In this document: in pieces, positions 25,914 through 35,491 of the stretch | Layout of the letters: each line of letters opens with the position of its first letter | Position numbering within the stretch: position 1 is the stretch's first letter | Origin: Hoeflea_A sp965249925 | GTDB lineage: Bacteria; Pseudomonadota; Alphaproteobacteria; Rhizobiales; Rhizobiaceae | Assembly (NCBI GenBank): GCA_965249925.1 | Contig: OZ252260.1 | Span: 4,030,001-4,094,000, forward strand | Length of the DNA: 64,000 nt | Direction: 5' to 3' | Notes under the pieces: model-generated | The model's database searches: none | What the model saw: only the letters and a program-made list of their open reading frames with translations | What the model was told of the DNA's origin: nothing | Translations under genes and position numbers: made by a program

Positions 25914-26636
25914 ATGATTTCCATTGTCATTCCCTGCAAGAACGAGGCGGAGAACATTCCGCCGCTGCTCGACGAAATCGCCGAGCATCTTGCCGACCGC
26001 GACATCGAGGTGCTGATCGTCAACGACGGATCGACCGACAACACGCCCGAGGTTCTTGCGGCGGAGGCAGCCAAGCGACCGTTTCCCGTGCGGCACCTGC
26101 GCCACCAGGCATCGGTCGGCCAGAGCCTGTCGCTGCGCAGCGGAGTCCTGGCCGCCCGCGGCGAGGTCATTGCGACCATTGACGGCGACGGGCAGAACAA
26201 TCCGAAATATATCGGCGAACTGGTCGACAAGCTGCTGGATGGCGGTCCCGGCGTCGGCATCGCCTGCGGTCAGCGCGTCAAGCGCAAGGACACGGTGGTG
26301 AAACAGTGGGCTTCGCGTTTCGCCAACTGGTTGCGGGGCTCGATTCTCAATGACAAGACGCGCGATTCCGGTTGCGGCCTGAAAGCGCTGCATGCCGATA
26401 TTTTTCGCCGCCTGCCATTCTTTAACGGCACGCACCGGTTCCTGCCGGCGCTGGTCATCCAGGAAGGTTACGGTGTTGTCGCCATCGACGTGCTCGACCG
26501 GCCGCGTCGCTTCGGAACATCCAATTACGGCATCCTCGACCGCGGACTGCGCGGCGCACTCGACCTGTTTGGGGTCTGGTGGCTGAAGCGGCGGCGCAGG
26601 ACCATGCCAATTGTCGAGGAAGTACAATATGATTGA
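25914..26636 (+). CDS. GT2 polyprenyl-phosphate glycosyltransferase
   Basis: A 240-residue GT2 enzyme like dolichol-/undecaprenyl-phosphate mannosyl- or glucosyltransferases. SIVIPCKNEAENI opens the GT-A fold, VLIVNDGSTDNT and TIDGDGQNNP hold the nucleotide and metal Asp residues, and DSGCGLKALHADIFRRLPFF is the family block. No C-terminal membrane helices. It heads an operon overlapping the LAB_N gene and then a GT39 transferase. It probably makes the lipid-linked sugar donor used by GT39. Confidence 0.9.
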   Translation: MISIVIPCKNEAENIPPLLDEIAEHLADRDIEVLIVNDGSTDNTPEVLAAEAAKRPFPVRHLRHQASVGQSLSLRSGVLAARGEVIATIDGDGQNNPKYIGELVDKLLDGGPGVGIACGQRVKRKDTVVKQWASRFANWLRGSILNDKTRDSGCGLKALHADIFRRLPFFNGTHRFLPALVIQEGYGVVAIDVLDRPRRFGTSNYGILDRGLRGALDLFGVWWLKRRRRTMPIVEEVQYD

Positions 26637-26961
26637 AGTGTTTGCGTCTCTGGTCGATTGGTTCCGGACGGTATTCATCGATCAGTTCAATGGTTGGGTT
26701 CTGCTCGGCTTCATGGCCCAGGCCTGTTTCACCATGCGTTTCGTGGTCCAGTGGATTGCTTCCGAGCGGGCCAAGCGCAGCGTGGTGCCGATCGCCTTCT
26801 GGTTTTTTTCGCTGTTCGGCGGCAGTATGCTGTTTGTTTATGCGATCCAGCGGCAGGATCCGGTATTCATTGCGGGCCAGGGGATGGGGCTGATTATCTA
26901 TATCCGCAATCTTTGGCTGATCGCCAACGAGAGAAGGGCCGCCATGGCGGACATTGAATGA
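26629..26961 (+). CDS. Lipid-A-disaccharide synthase N-terminal-like (LAB_N) membrane protein
   Basis: A 110-residue membrane protein with three hydrophobic segments and the LAB_N pattern FMAQACFTMRFVVQWIASERAKRSVVPIAFWFFSLFGG. It overlaps the GT2 gene by 8 bases and the GT39 gene by ATGA. Small LAB_N proteins accompany polyprenyl-sugar transferases; a role as a partner or flippase-like helper is suggested but not shown. Confidence 0.88.
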   Translation: MIEVFASLVDWFRTVFIDQFNGWVLLGFMAQACFTMRFVVQWIASERAKRSVVPIAFWFFSLFGGSMLFVYAIQRQDPVFIAGQGMGLIIYIRNLWLIANERRAAMADIE

Positions 26962-28634
26962 CGACTGCCGGGGCAAAGGTTCCGGCGGTTCGATACCTGC
27001 TGATTGTCCTGCTCGGCATCGCTGTCCTGCTGCCGGGTGTCGCCCAATTGCCGCCCATCGACCGCGACGAATCGCGCTATGTGCAGGCCACCAAACAGAT
27101 GGTCGAAAGCGGCGATTACATCGACATCCGCTTCCAGGACCAGGCGCGCTACAAGAAGCCGATCGGCATCTACTGGCTGCAGTCGGCGAGTGTCATTGTG
27201 AGCGGCGGCGACGCCGCCACTTCCGTCTGGGCTTATCGTATGGTCTCCGTGGTCGCCATGGCGTTGGCCTTCGCCGCCCTTTACTGGGTGGGCCTGATGA
27301 TGTTCGGTCCGGTCGCCGCGGCGCTTGGCGCCCTGATGCTGGCCGGCCTGTTCGGCGCCGGATTCGAAGGGCGCCTGGCCAAGACCGATGCGACACTGCT
27401 GCTGCTGTCGATCCTCGCCCAGGGTTTGCTGGCACGCATCTATCTCGCCGGCCGTGGCGGCGACAGCGCTGGCGCGATGACCGCCTGGCTTTTCTGGATA
27501 GTCCAGGGCGCGGCGATCCTCATTAAGGGGCCGATCACCCCGATGTTGAGTGCCGTGACGGTCCTGTTTCTGGTGATCTTCGACCACAACCGAGATCAGC
27601 GCTGGCTGGCCGGCCTGAAACCGCTGCGCGGTGTGTTGCTGATGGCGTTGGTGGCGCTGCCCTGGCTGGTGTTGATCACCTTGGAGGCCGGCGGCGAGTT
27701 CTGGCGCGAAGCGGTGGGCCGAGACATGCTGGGCAAAGTGGCCAGCGGGCAGGAGTCGCACGGCGCCTGGCCAGGCTACTACGCGATCACCTATTCTCTC
27801 TATATCTGGCCCTTCGGTCTGATCGCGGCGATCGGGTTCACCCACGCCCTGCGCCGCATGTTTACCGACCCGCGCCTGCTTTACTGCATCGCCTGGTATC
27901 TGCCGCTGTGGCTGATCTTCGAACTCATTCCCACCAAGCTGCCGCACTACGTGCTGCCCGCCTATCCGGCCATTCTGCTGCTCGGCGGCTGGTTCCTCAG
28001 CCTGCCGCTGACCGAACGAGACGCGGCGGCGGTCTGGCAACGGATCCTGCACGGCCTCGCGGCGTTCGGCGTGGTGGTGGTGACGGTGGGCTTCGTCGGC
28101 ATTTCGCTGGTCGCGCCGGTTTACTTTAGCGGGACATTGCTGGTGTGGAGCATTCCGGCCGCCGCTTTGCTGCTCGTCGCCGGTTGGTTGGGGCTGGGCA
28201 TGCGGGTGCATTTTTCGCCGATCCGGCGGGTGGCCGCCGCGGCTCTGACGGCCGCCGCCGCCTACGGCCTGATGTTCGGCGGCATCCTGCCGCGCATCGA
28301 CCAGCTGTGGCTTGGCCGCGAGATCGCTGCCCAGTTCCACGCCGAAAGGCCGTGCGAAACCTCGGTGCTCGCTTCGGTCGAATTCCATGAGCCGAGTCTG
28401 GTGTTCCTGGCCGGGACCGAAACGGTGATGACCGACGCGGCAGGCGCTGCCAACCATTTGCTGGCCGACCCGGCCTGTGCGGTTGCGGCGGTGCCCGACG
28501 AAAACGCCGACCTGTTCCAGCAGACGCTCGCGGATGCCGGCGCCACTTGGGTCAGCGGCGAAGCCGTTTTCGGCATCAACTACTCCAAGGGGCCGCAATA
28601 CTGGGTCCGGCTTTACCGGCTACCAGCGGAGTGA
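26958..28634 (+). CDS. GT39/ArnT-like membrane glycosyltransferase
   Basis: A 558-residue polytopic protein with about 11-12 membrane segments. The first periplasmic loop has PPIDRDESRYVQATKQMVESGDYIDIRFQDQARYKKPIGIYWLQ, which carries the acidic pair and KKP motif of PMT/ArnT enzymes. These move a sugar from a polyprenyl phosphate to lipid A or another envelope acceptor. It is the third gene of the GT2-LAB_N-GT39 operon. Which sugar and acceptor is unknown. Confidence 0.9.
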   Translation: MTTAGAKVPAVRYLLIVLLGIAVLLPGVAQLPPIDRDESRYVQATKQMVESGDYIDIRFQDQARYKKPIGIYWLQSASVIVSGGDAATSVWAYRMVSVVAMALAFAALYWVGLMMFGPVAAALGALMLAGLFGAGFEGRLAKTDATLLLLSILAQGLLARIYLAGRGGDSAGAMTAWLFWIVQGAAILIKGPITPMLSAVTVLFLVIFDHNRDQRWLAGLKPLRGVLLMALVALPWLVLITLEAGGEFWREAVGRDMLGKVASGQESHGAWPGYYAITYSLYIWPFGLIAAIGFTHALRRMFTDPRLLYCIAWYLPLWLIFELIPTKLPHYVLPAYPAILLLGGWFLSLPLTERDAAAVWQRILHGLAAFGVVVVTVGFVGISLVAPVYFSGTLLVWSIPAAALLLVAGWLGLGMRVHFSPIRRVAAAALTAAAAYGLMFGGILPRIDQLWLGREIAAQFHAERPCETSVLASVEFHEPSLVFLAGTETVMTDAAGAANHLLADPACAVAAVPDENADLFQQTLADAGATWVSGEAVFGINYSKGPQYWVRLYRLPAE

Positions 28635-28749
28635 ACGCCAGCGCATAAGGCCGAATGCCGGGTCGTTTCCCAACGGGATTTGCAGCTTTATGAATATGCG
28701 GATCGCACCTATGATCCGTATCAGATCAATCGGATGGAAGGAGCGCAGT

Positions 28750-29904
28750 GTGCATCTAGGGATTTTGACCGGCGGCGGGGACGTTCCCGGCCTGAACGCT
28801 GCAATAAAGGCCGTCGTCTATGAAGCGGATCGCATGGGATGGCACGTGACCGGCTTCCGGCGCGGCTGGGCCGGTCCGGTCGGCACCGATGCGGACGATC
28901 CGGCGGCCACACCGGACACCCATCTCGCGTTGACGCCCGACATGCTGCGCGCCATCGACCGTACCGGCGGCACATTTCTGCACACGTCGCGGACCAACCC
29001 GTCGCGCATGAAACCGGACGAGATTCCGGAGTTCGTGAAGATTGATCGGCAGCCGGATGCACAGGGTCGGATCGACATCACCAATCATGTGCTCAAGGTC
29101 TTGGAAACCATGGGGATCGACGTGCTGATCGCTATCGGCGGCGACGATACGCTCTCCTATGCTGCGCGTGTCCACACCGAGGGCATGAAGACCATGTGCA
29201 TCCCCAAGACCATGGACAACGATGTCTTCGGCACCGACTACTGCATAGGCTTCTCGACCTGCGTCACGCGCTCCGTCGAAATGATCAACCGCCTGCGGAC
29301 CTCTGCCGGCAGTCACGAGCGGTTCCTGATCGTCGAGATGTTCGGACGCAACTGCGGCCTGACGGCGCTGGCTGCCGGCTATCTGGCCGATACCGATCGC
29401 ACGTTGATTGCCGAGGTGCCGTTCGAATTGAACCGTCTCGCCAAGCTGTTGACGGCGGATCGGGCGCGCAGTTCCTCCAACTATACGGTGACGGTGGTCT
29501 CCGAAGGAGCCAGCGTCATCGGCGAGCACATCATCGAACGCGGTGATGAGGATGCTTACGGCCACAGGAAGCTCGGCGGTATCGGCGAGCACGTCGGCGT
29601 CGGACTGAAAGCGATCACCGGCACCAACATCATGATCCAGAACCTTGGCTATCTGCTGCGCTCGGGCGGACCCGACGCGGTCGATCTCATCGTCGGCAAG
29701 AATTACGGCACCATGTGCGTGCAGCTGATCGAGGAGGGTAAGAGCGGCTTGATGGTCGGGATCCGCGACGGCTGTTACACCACCCAGCCCGCAGACATCA
29801 GCACCAAGGGCGAACATCGCGTCGATATCGACGGGATGTACGACGTCGACCAATACCGCCCGAAGATCGCTCGAGTGGAAGGCATACCGATGTATCTTCG
29901 TTAA
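28750..29904 (+). CDS. Pyrophosphate-type 6-phosphofructokinase
   Basis: A 384-residue PFK. GILTGGGDVPGLNAAI is the phosphate loop, IAIGGDDTLSYA has the GGDD that marks PPi-dependent enzymes (ATP enzymes have GGDG), PKTMDNDVFGTD is the substrate site, and MFGRNCGLTALAAGY follows. It converts fructose-6-phosphate to the 1,6-bisphosphate with PPi, reversibly. The start is GTG with GGAAGGAG eight bases before it. An ATG at 28711 is an alternative. A GCCCGGCA/TGCCGGGC hairpin follows the stop, shared with the convergent Dps gene. Confidence 0.9.
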   Translation: MHLGILTGGGDVPGLNAAIKAVVYEADRMGWHVTGFRRGWAGPVGTDADDPAATPDTHLALTPDMLRAIDRTGGTFLHTSRTNPSRMKPDEIPEFVKIDRQPDAQGRIDITNHVLKVLETMGIDVLIAIGGDDTLSYAARVHTEGMKTMCIPKTMDNDVFGTDYCIGFSTCVTRSVEMINRLRTSAGSHERFLIVEMFGRNCGLTALAAGYLADTDRTLIAEVPFELNRLAKLLTADRARSSSNYTVTVVSEGASVIGEHIIERGDEDAYGHRKLGGIGEHVGVGLKAITGTNIMIQNLGYLLRSGGPDAVDLIVGKNYGTMCVQLIEEGKSGLMVGIRDGCYTTQPADISTKGEHRVDIDGMYDVDQYRPKIARVEGIPMYLR

Positions 29905-29950
29905 AACATAGAGAGCCCGGCAATTGTCTGCCGGGCCCGGTCATCTCGGA

Positions 29951-30469
29951 TCAGGCCGAGGCTATTTTTCTTTCGAATAGCCAGAGTTGCTTCTCGATCG
30001 TCACCGCTGCTTCGGTGAGATAAAAGGACGTCACCGGTTCGTTGATGTTGTCTGCCTTCTGCAGGGCTTCGCGGGCCGACCGTGCCAGCTGGCTGAAGCG
30101 CAGGATGATGGCATCCGCGAATTCCTGTCCGCTCAGCGGCCGTGTCGGAAACACCTCGATGCTGCTGTCCTGCGCAATCGACTTGGCGGTTGCGGGCGCG
30201 AAGCCGCCCAGCGCCGCGACCCGTTGCGCCAGCAGATCTGCCTGCTGTTCCAGCGCCTGCATCGCCTCGTCAAACAGTACTGACGGCATGGCCGAGCCGT
30301 CCTTGATGTTCCACTGGGTGTGACGCACCGCAAGGGAGACATCCATGATGTCAAGGATTAGCGCGTTCAGGATGTCGACCGCGATGGCCTGCTGGTCGGC
30401 AGGGACCGGGTTCCGGTTCGACTGAAGCGCGTTTGCGGCGGTGGTTTTTGTCATTACTCCGGTGGTCAT
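29951..30469 (-). CDS. dps: Dps-family ferritin-like protein
   Basis: A 172-residue Dps-like four-helix protein. SLAVRHTQWNIKDGSAMPSVLFDEAMQALEQQADLLAQRVAALGG matches the Dps core. The His of HxxW and the Asp are kept, but the usual second His is Phe and the AER Glu is Gln, so ferroxidase chemistry may be weaker. N-terminal MTTGVMTKTTAAN is basic and polar and may touch DNA. AAGGAAAAGGAAA precedes the ATG. It is monocistronic. Oxidative-stress protection is known for the family. Confidence 0.86.
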   Translation of the reverse strand: MTTGVMTKTTAANALQSNRNPVPADQQAIAVDILNALILDIMDVSLAVRHTQWNIKDGSAMPSVLFDEAMQALEQQADLLAQRVAALGGFAPATAKSIAQDSSIEVFPTRPLSGQEFADAIILRFSQLARSAREALQKADNINEPVTSFYLTEAAVTIEKQLWLFERKIASA

Positions 30470-30672
30470 GTTTCCTTTTCCTTATTGTTGTTTCGCGCCG
30501 ATCGTCGCCGATCGGCGATTTGTTCTTGCCGGAGCCAAGGCCACAGGACGCCCCTCGTTCAATCCTGGCCCGTCGGCCAAAGGTCGACTTTCCGACTTGT
30601 TGCGTCGCATCGGTGGGCTTTGCGCTCCCATTCGGCGTGAATGCCTGGAGCTAAGATGTGAGTGCGGCAATG

Positions 30673-30713
30673 AAAAAGCCAATTGGCAACGCTTTGGCGC
30701 CCAATCGGCTTTT
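30673..30713 (-). terminator. Terminator of the sox-LysR operon
   Basis: On the minus strand AAAAGCCGATTGG pairs with CCAATTGGCTTTTT (about 12 bp with one G-U), then CATT. It starts right after the LysR stop, a typical intrinsic terminator closing the soxBDAG-LysR transcript. Confidence 0.8.
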
Positions 30714-30717
30714 CCGA

Positions 30718-31686
30718 TCAGCCCCTGTCCGGTCGCCCGACATGTTCGCCGATCCACGGATAGGCCCGTACGATGGGGGCAATCGCCTCGCTGTCGAGCA
30801 GTGACGCGGCAGAGCGGGCGGCGGCCTCGGCGATGTCCGGATGCCAGTCCTCGCGGGCGATCAATTTGAGCGAGCGTCCGAAGCGGCCGTGCTCCAGCGG
30901 CAGCACCGCAATTCCCGGCAGCAGCGACATGTCCTGGCGCAGGCACAGCGGTGTCGTCAGGCTCCAGCCGAGGCCGGCACCGACCGCCGCAAGCTGGCTG
31001 GGTGCCGAATCGAACTCCATTTCCACCGGCGGACGAATGCGTAGCCGATTGAGCTGGCTCTCGATATGCCGCCCGATCGTCGAGCGCAGGGTATAGCGGA
31101 TAAAAGGCAGCGCCGTCGCCAGCGTCTTGATATCGGCATCGCCGCGATAATGCTTTGGCACCGCCACGACATAGGGTTCCGACAGCAGCGGGTGGCTGGT
31201 CAGCCCTTCCGTATGGGCGAGCGCGTCGCTGGCGGTGATCACCATATCGACGCTGCGCGACAGCAGCGCGTCGTGATGGTGCGGCGAGATACCCGACCAC
31301 AGTTGCAGCCGGCGCGCCTTGGGCCGCAGTGTCTCCAGCAGCGGCGCGCCGATCGAATTGGCGACGCTGTCCGGCATGGCGACGGTGAGCGACGACAGCG
31401 TATCGGCGCGGTCACCGCCGACCTGGCGCAGGCTTTCCTCGGCCAGCTTCAGAATGTCGCGCGCCTGCCGGTAGAAGGCCTGGCCGGCGGAAGTCGGCGC
31501 AATCGGCCGTGCCGCCCGGTCGAACAGTGCCGCGTCGAGCGCCGTCTCGAGCTGTCCGATGATCTGCGACATGTTCGACTGGGTCATGCCGAGCCGCCGC
31601 GCCGCCTGGGTCATACCACCGAGTTCCACCGCGGTGACGAAGGCCCGCAGCGCCCTGAGGTCGAAACCGCGCGGCAGGTCCTGCAT
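30718..31686 (-). CDS. LysR-family regulator at the end of the sox operon
   Basis: A 322-residue LTTR. The N-terminal winged HTH is FVTAVELGGMTQAARRLGMTQSNMSQIIGQLETALDAALFDR, followed by a substrate-binding domain. It begins four bases after the soxG stop, so it is the last gene of the sarcosine oxidase transcript, an arrangement suited to feedback control by glycine betaine derivatives. The effector is not known. Confidence 0.9.
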   Translation of the reverse strand: MQDLPRGFDLRALRAFVTAVELGGMTQAARRLGMTQSNMSQIIGQLETALDAALFDRAARPIAPTSAGQAFYRQARDILKLAEESLRQVGGDRADTLSSLTVAMPDSVANSIGAPLLETLRPKARRLQLWSGISPHHHDALLSRSVDMVITASDALAHTEGLTSHPLLSEPYVVAVPKHYRGDADIKTLATALPFIRYTLRSTIGRHIESQLNRLRIRPPVEMEFDSAPSQLAAVGAGLGWSLTTPLCLRQDMSLLPGIAVLPLEHGRFGRSLKLIAREDWHPDIAEAAARSAASLLDSEAIAPIVRAYPWIGEHVGRPDRG

Positions 31687-31690
31687 CGCT

Positions 31691-32233
31691 CTAACCCTCG
31701 AACGGCAGGGCCATATCCAGCATCCAGCCGATCAGATCGTCCATGTAACTGCGATAGGCGAAAAGCACAAAGCCCGTCTCATCGGTGCGTAACAGTAAAA
31801 CCGAGACGTGGTGCATGGCCGTCTGCAAGCCACTGCCGACCGGGCATGCGCTCAGTGAGAGATTGACCGCGATGTCACGGTTGAGGAAACTTTCCGACGC
31901 CGGCCCTTCGATTGCCACTCCGCGACGCGCGTCAGACAGGTCGGTGATGGCGCATTGGTCCGGTGCGAGGTCGATGGTGACCGCATCATCGCCGCCGATC
32001 ACCAGGTAGGTGTCGAAAGCGCTGCGCAGCACCTGGGCTGCGCCGACGCGGGCGAAGCGTCCCGGTTCTAACGGCTTCGTCAGACCGGTCACGGCATTGA
32101 TTTTTGCGTGCACCGCATCCGCCGTGTCGGGCCAGAAACCGAGTTGCACCATGGCGCCCGGGTCGGCGCGGCGCAGGCACAGCTTGCCGCCGGGGCGGCC
32201 GAACAGGATATCGGCAGGTTGCACCTCAGCCAT
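31691..32233 (-). CDS. soxG: Sarcosine oxidase gamma subunit
   Basis: A 180-residue SoxG. It opens MAEVQPADILFGRPGGKLCLRRADPG and ends with SYMDDLIGWMLDMALPF, consistent with the small gamma subunit that packs near the FMN/FAD interface. The ATG overlaps the soxA 3' end by eight bases. Order B-D-A-G is the standard heterotetramer operon. It has no catalytic residues of its own. Confidence 0.88.
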   Translation of the reverse strand: MAEVQPADILFGRPGGKLCLRRADPGAMVQLGFWPDTADAVHAKINAVTGLTKPLEPGRFARVGAAQVLRSAFDTYLVIGGDDAVTIDLAPDQCAITDLSDARRGVAIEGPASESFLNRDIAVNLSLSACPVGSGLQTAMHHVSVLLLRTDETGFVLFAYRSYMDDLIGWMLDMALPFEG

Positions 32234-35210
32234 GCATGCGGCTCCCTTCGGGATCGAAGAACACCGGGTGCACAACGTCCACCCGGTGACGGTCGGTGCG
32301 CAGGGGAAAGCGCGCCGTCATCACCTCGCCGTGACGCGTCCGCCCGCCGGAAAGCAGCGCCAGAGCGATGTATTTTTCAAGCGCCGGACTATAGGTCGTC
32401 GCCGTGATATGGCCGACACTCGCGTCGCTGTCCTGCGTCGTCAAATGGGCTCCGATGCGCAAGGCTCGATCCTCCTGCGAGACCAGCCCGACCAGTTGCA
32501 GACGGTCGGGCGCGGTCAACCCCTGGCGCCCGATCATGGCGCTGCCGATGAACGGCTTTTTCGTCGAACACATACCGCCTAGACCGAGGTCGTCGGCGGT
32601 CGTGCGTCCGTCGATTTCCGCGGCCGTGACATGACCTTTTTCGATGCGCAGCGTGCCGAGGGCTTCAGTGCCGTAAGGCACGATGTCGTATGCCTCACCG
32701 GCCGCCATCAACGCCTCCCATATGGCAGCGCCATGGCGGCTCGCGGTAAACACCTCATAGGCGAGTTCGCCGGAGAACGAGAGGCGCGCAATGGTCACGT
32801 CAATTGTGCCGATGCGACCGCGGCCGACCGCCATCACCGGAAAATCGTCATGCGTCAGCGACAGCCCCGACACGACCTTCATCAACATGGCCCGGCTGTT
32901 GGGTCCGGCAACGGCCATGCCGGCCCACTGGTCGGTGACCGAAGCGAGCCGCACTTTAAGGTCGGGCCAAGCAGTTGCCAGCCAGTATTCGAGCCTCTGC
33001 AGCACCAGTGCCGCATTGGCGGTGGTGGTCGTCATCAAATACTGATGTTCGGACAGTCGCCAGGTGGTGCCGTCGTCATAGACAATACCGTCCTCACGCA
33101 GCATCAGGCCGTAGCGCGCCTTGCCGACCGGCAGTTTGGCGAAGCCGTTGGAAGAGACCCGGTTGAGGAATTCGGCAGCATCCGGTCCTTGTACGTCGAT
33201 CTTGCCGAGAAATGACACGTCGACCATGCCGACGCTTTGGCGCACCGCCGTCGCCTCGCGGATATAGGCGTCGGTCAGTGTTTCGCCGGGTTTGGGATAG
33301 TGGCGCGGCCGCTTCCACGGACCGGTGTCGAGCATCACGGCGCCGTGGGTCACATGCCAGTCGTGCATCGGCGAACGGCGCACCGGCCGGAACCGCGGCC
33401 CGGTCTCGCGCCCGGCCACGGCACCGAGACTGATCGGCACGTAGGGCGGCCGGAACCGTGTTGTGCCGACAGCCTCGATCGGCTTGTTTTGTGCCTTTGC
33501 CATCAGCGTCAGCGCATTGAGATTGGCGTTCTTGCCCTGGTCGACCGCCATTCCCAGTGTCGTGTAGCGCTTCAGGTGTTCCACCGATACGAAGCCCTCA
33601 CGATGCGCCAGCGCGATGTCGCCGGCGGTGACGTCGTGCTGGAAATCGACGAAACGCTTGCCCTTGCGGGCCTTCACTGGGAAATCGAAGACGGGCAAGG
33701 GCCGCACATCGGCGGAGGCTGTGTCCACTGTGACGTCGGGCGGCGGCATCGGTGTGTGGCCGGTGGTCTGGGATGCCCAGCCGCCGGCTTTCGAGCCGCT
33801 GGCGATCGCCTTTTGCATATCGAAGATACCGGCTGCCGCACCGCAACTGCGCAGTGCCATGTTCGGGCGGGGCTCGCCGGGAAGAAACGCCTGCAGCGCG
33901 TCGTCGAAGACCGGCTTACCGCCGGCCTGGCTGGCGAGGTTGATGTTGGGTGTCCAGCCGCCCGACACCAGCACCGCGTCGGCGGCCATGGTCTGCGTGC
34001 CGCCGGTGGTTTCGGTTGCGGCATCAAATGCTGCGATATGCACGGCCCGCACCCGTCGCCGCCCCTTGACGCCGACAATGGCGGAGCCACTGTGCACCTT
34101 GATCGACCGTGTCGCCGCCGTTTGCGCCAGCGGCGGTTCGGGGCGCGGGTCAACGATCGCTGAGATGGCGACGCCGCTGTCCTGCAGGGTAAAAGCGGCG
34201 TGGTAGCCGCTGTCGTTATTGGTCATCAGCACCGGTGCACGGCCGACGGCGACACCATGGGCGGTGGCGTAGTGGGCTGCGGCACTGGCGAGCATGACGC
34301 CGGGCCGATCGTTGCCCTCGAACACCAGCGGGCGTTCGAAAGCGCCGGTGGCGAGCACGATGGCACCGGCATGGATCGTCCAGTGGCGCTGTCGTGGTTC
34401 GTGCCGCTGCGGCACCGGCTTATGGTCGGCGACCCGCTCCACCGCCGCTGCGGTGTTGTCATCAAACAGACCGTAGACGGCGGTGCGCGGCATCATTGTG
34501 ATGGTATCTAGGCCGGCGAGCTCCAGTTCGGTCTCGCGTGCCCACTGGCGCGCCGGGATGCCGGCAACCATTGCCGGTTCGGCCAGCAGCCCGCCGCCGA
34601 AACGAGCGGCTTCCTCGGCAAGGATCACCCTGGCGCCGGAGCGCGCCGCGGTCAGTGCCGCGGCCAGACCCGCGGCGCCGCCGCCGACCACCAGCACGTC
34701 GCAGAAGCCGTGCATACGTTCGTAACGGTCCGGGTCGGCCTGCCGCGACGCCCTACCCATGCCGGCTGCGCGGCGGATAAATGGTTCGACGAAATGCCAG
34801 CCTCGCTGGCCTGCCTCGAAAAACGTCTTGTAATAGAAGCCGGCGGCAAGCATCGGCGCCATTAGGCCGTTGGCGGCAGAGACGTCGAAACCGAGCGACG
34901 GCCAGACATTTTGCGGATACACATCCAGTCCGTCGCAGATTTCCACCTCCGGCGCCTTGACGTTGGGCTCGCGCCGTCCGCCGTCGCGCAGCGTGACGAT
35001 GCCGCTCGGCTCCTGCGAGCCGGCGGTCATGATGCCGCGCGGCCGGTGGTACTTGAAGCTGGCCGCGATGTGCTGGATGTCGTTGGCAAGCAGCGCGGCC
35101 GCCAGGCTGTCGCCGGCAAATCCGGCCACCTCGCGTCCGTTGAAGCGAAATCGCACCGGCCTGTCGCGGTCGATCCAGTGGCCGCCGGTGTCGAGGCGGT
35201 AGGCGCCCAT
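32226..35210 (-). CDS. soxA: Sarcosine oxidase alpha subunit
   Basis: A 994-residue subunit. The N-terminal 2Fe-2S-like/pyridine dinucleotide part has RFRFNGREVAGFAGDSLAAALLAND and the FAD/NAD motif VVGGGAAGLAAALTAARSG. The C-terminal third is an aminomethyltransferase (GcvT-like) domain (FLGKIDVQGPDAAEFLNRVSSNG, YGTEALGTLRIEKGHVTAAEID) that binds tetrahydrofolate. The complex oxidises sarcosine to glycine and 5,10-methylene-THF plus hydrogen peroxide in the cytosol. The ATG overlaps soxD by TGATG. Confidence 0.95.
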   Translation of the reverse strand: MGAYRLDTGGHWIDRDRPVRFRFNGREVAGFAGDSLAAALLANDIQHIAASFKYHRPRGIMTAGSQEPSGIVTLRDGGRREPNVKAPEVEICDGLDVYPQNVWPSLGFDVSAANGLMAPMLAAGFYYKTFFEAGQRGWHFVEPFIRRAAGMGRASRQADPDRYERMHGFCDVLVVGGGAAGLAAALTAARSGARVILAEEAARFGGGLLAEPAMVAGIPARQWARETELELAGLDTITMMPRTAVYGLFDDNTAAAVERVADHKPVPQRHEPRQRHWTIHAGAIVLATGAFERPLVFEGNDRPGVMLASAAAHYATAHGVAVGRAPVLMTNNDSGYHAAFTLQDSGVAISAIVDPRPEPPLAQTAATRSIKVHSGSAIVGVKGRRRVRAVHIAAFDAATETTGGTQTMAADAVLVSGGWTPNINLASQAGGKPVFDDALQAFLPGEPRPNMALRSCGAAAGIFDMQKAIASGSKAGGWASQTTGHTPMPPPDVTVDTASADVRPLPVFDFPVKARKGKRFVDFQHDVTAGDIALAHREGFVSVEHLKRYTTLGMAVDQGKNANLNALTLMAKAQNKPIEAVGTTRFRPPYVPISLGAVAGRETGPRFRPVRRSPMHDWHVTHGAVMLDTGPWKRPRHYPKPGETLTDAYIREATAVRQSVGMVDVSFLGKIDVQGPDAAEFLNRVSSNGFAKLPVGKARYGLMLREDGIVYDDGTTWRLSEHQYLMTTTTANAALVLQRLEYWLATAWPDLKVRLASVTDQWAGMAVAGPNSRAMLMKVVSGLSLTHDDFPVMAVGRGRIGTIDVTIARLSFSGELAYEVFTASRHGAAIWEALMAAGEAYDIVPYGTEALGTLRIEKGHVTAAEIDGRTTADDLGLGGMCSTKKPFIGSAMIGRQGLTAPDRLQLVGLVSQEDRALRIGAHLTTQDSDASVGHITATTYSPALEKYIALALLSGGRTRHGEVMTARFPLRTDRHRVDVVHPVFFDPEGSRMHG

Positions 35211-35491
35211 CAGCTTGCCTCGCTTTCGGCAATCGCCGCCTGTGCGCCGGCCAGGCGGACGCTGAATATCCGATGGGTCACTGTATCCCGCTCGACGATG
35301 AGCACCGCTCGACAGCCGGAAAGGTGTTGCCAGTACTCGCTGTGGCGGCCCATCGGATTGGCGCGCTCGTAGACATGGGCCGTCCATTCGGCAGCATCGG
35401 CAGCGAGGGGCGGCATCGAGCGCGTCGCATCTCCGGCATAGGTGAATTCGGAAGCGTCGCGGGCTCCGCAGATAGGGCAGTGAATGCGCAT
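35210..35491 (-). CDS. soxD: Sarcosine oxidase delta subunit
   Basis: A 93-residue SoxD with the zinc knuckle start MRIHCPICGARDASEFTY and EWTAHVYERANPMGRHSEYWQHLSGC. It supplies the structural zinc-binding delta subunit. Overlap with the preceding soxB (ATG within the soxB end) and the following soxA is tight. Confidence 0.92.
   Translation of the reverse strand: MRIHCPICGARDASEFTYAGDATRSMPPLAADAAEWTAHVYERANPMGRHSEYWQHLSGCRAVLIVERDTVTHRIFSVRLAGAQAAIAESEAS

Noticed and set aside
26898..28598. 566-residue minus-strand open frame opposite the GT39 gene
   Set aside because: Antisense shadow rich in Gln/His/Arg; the plus strand is a polytopic transferase in a tight operon.
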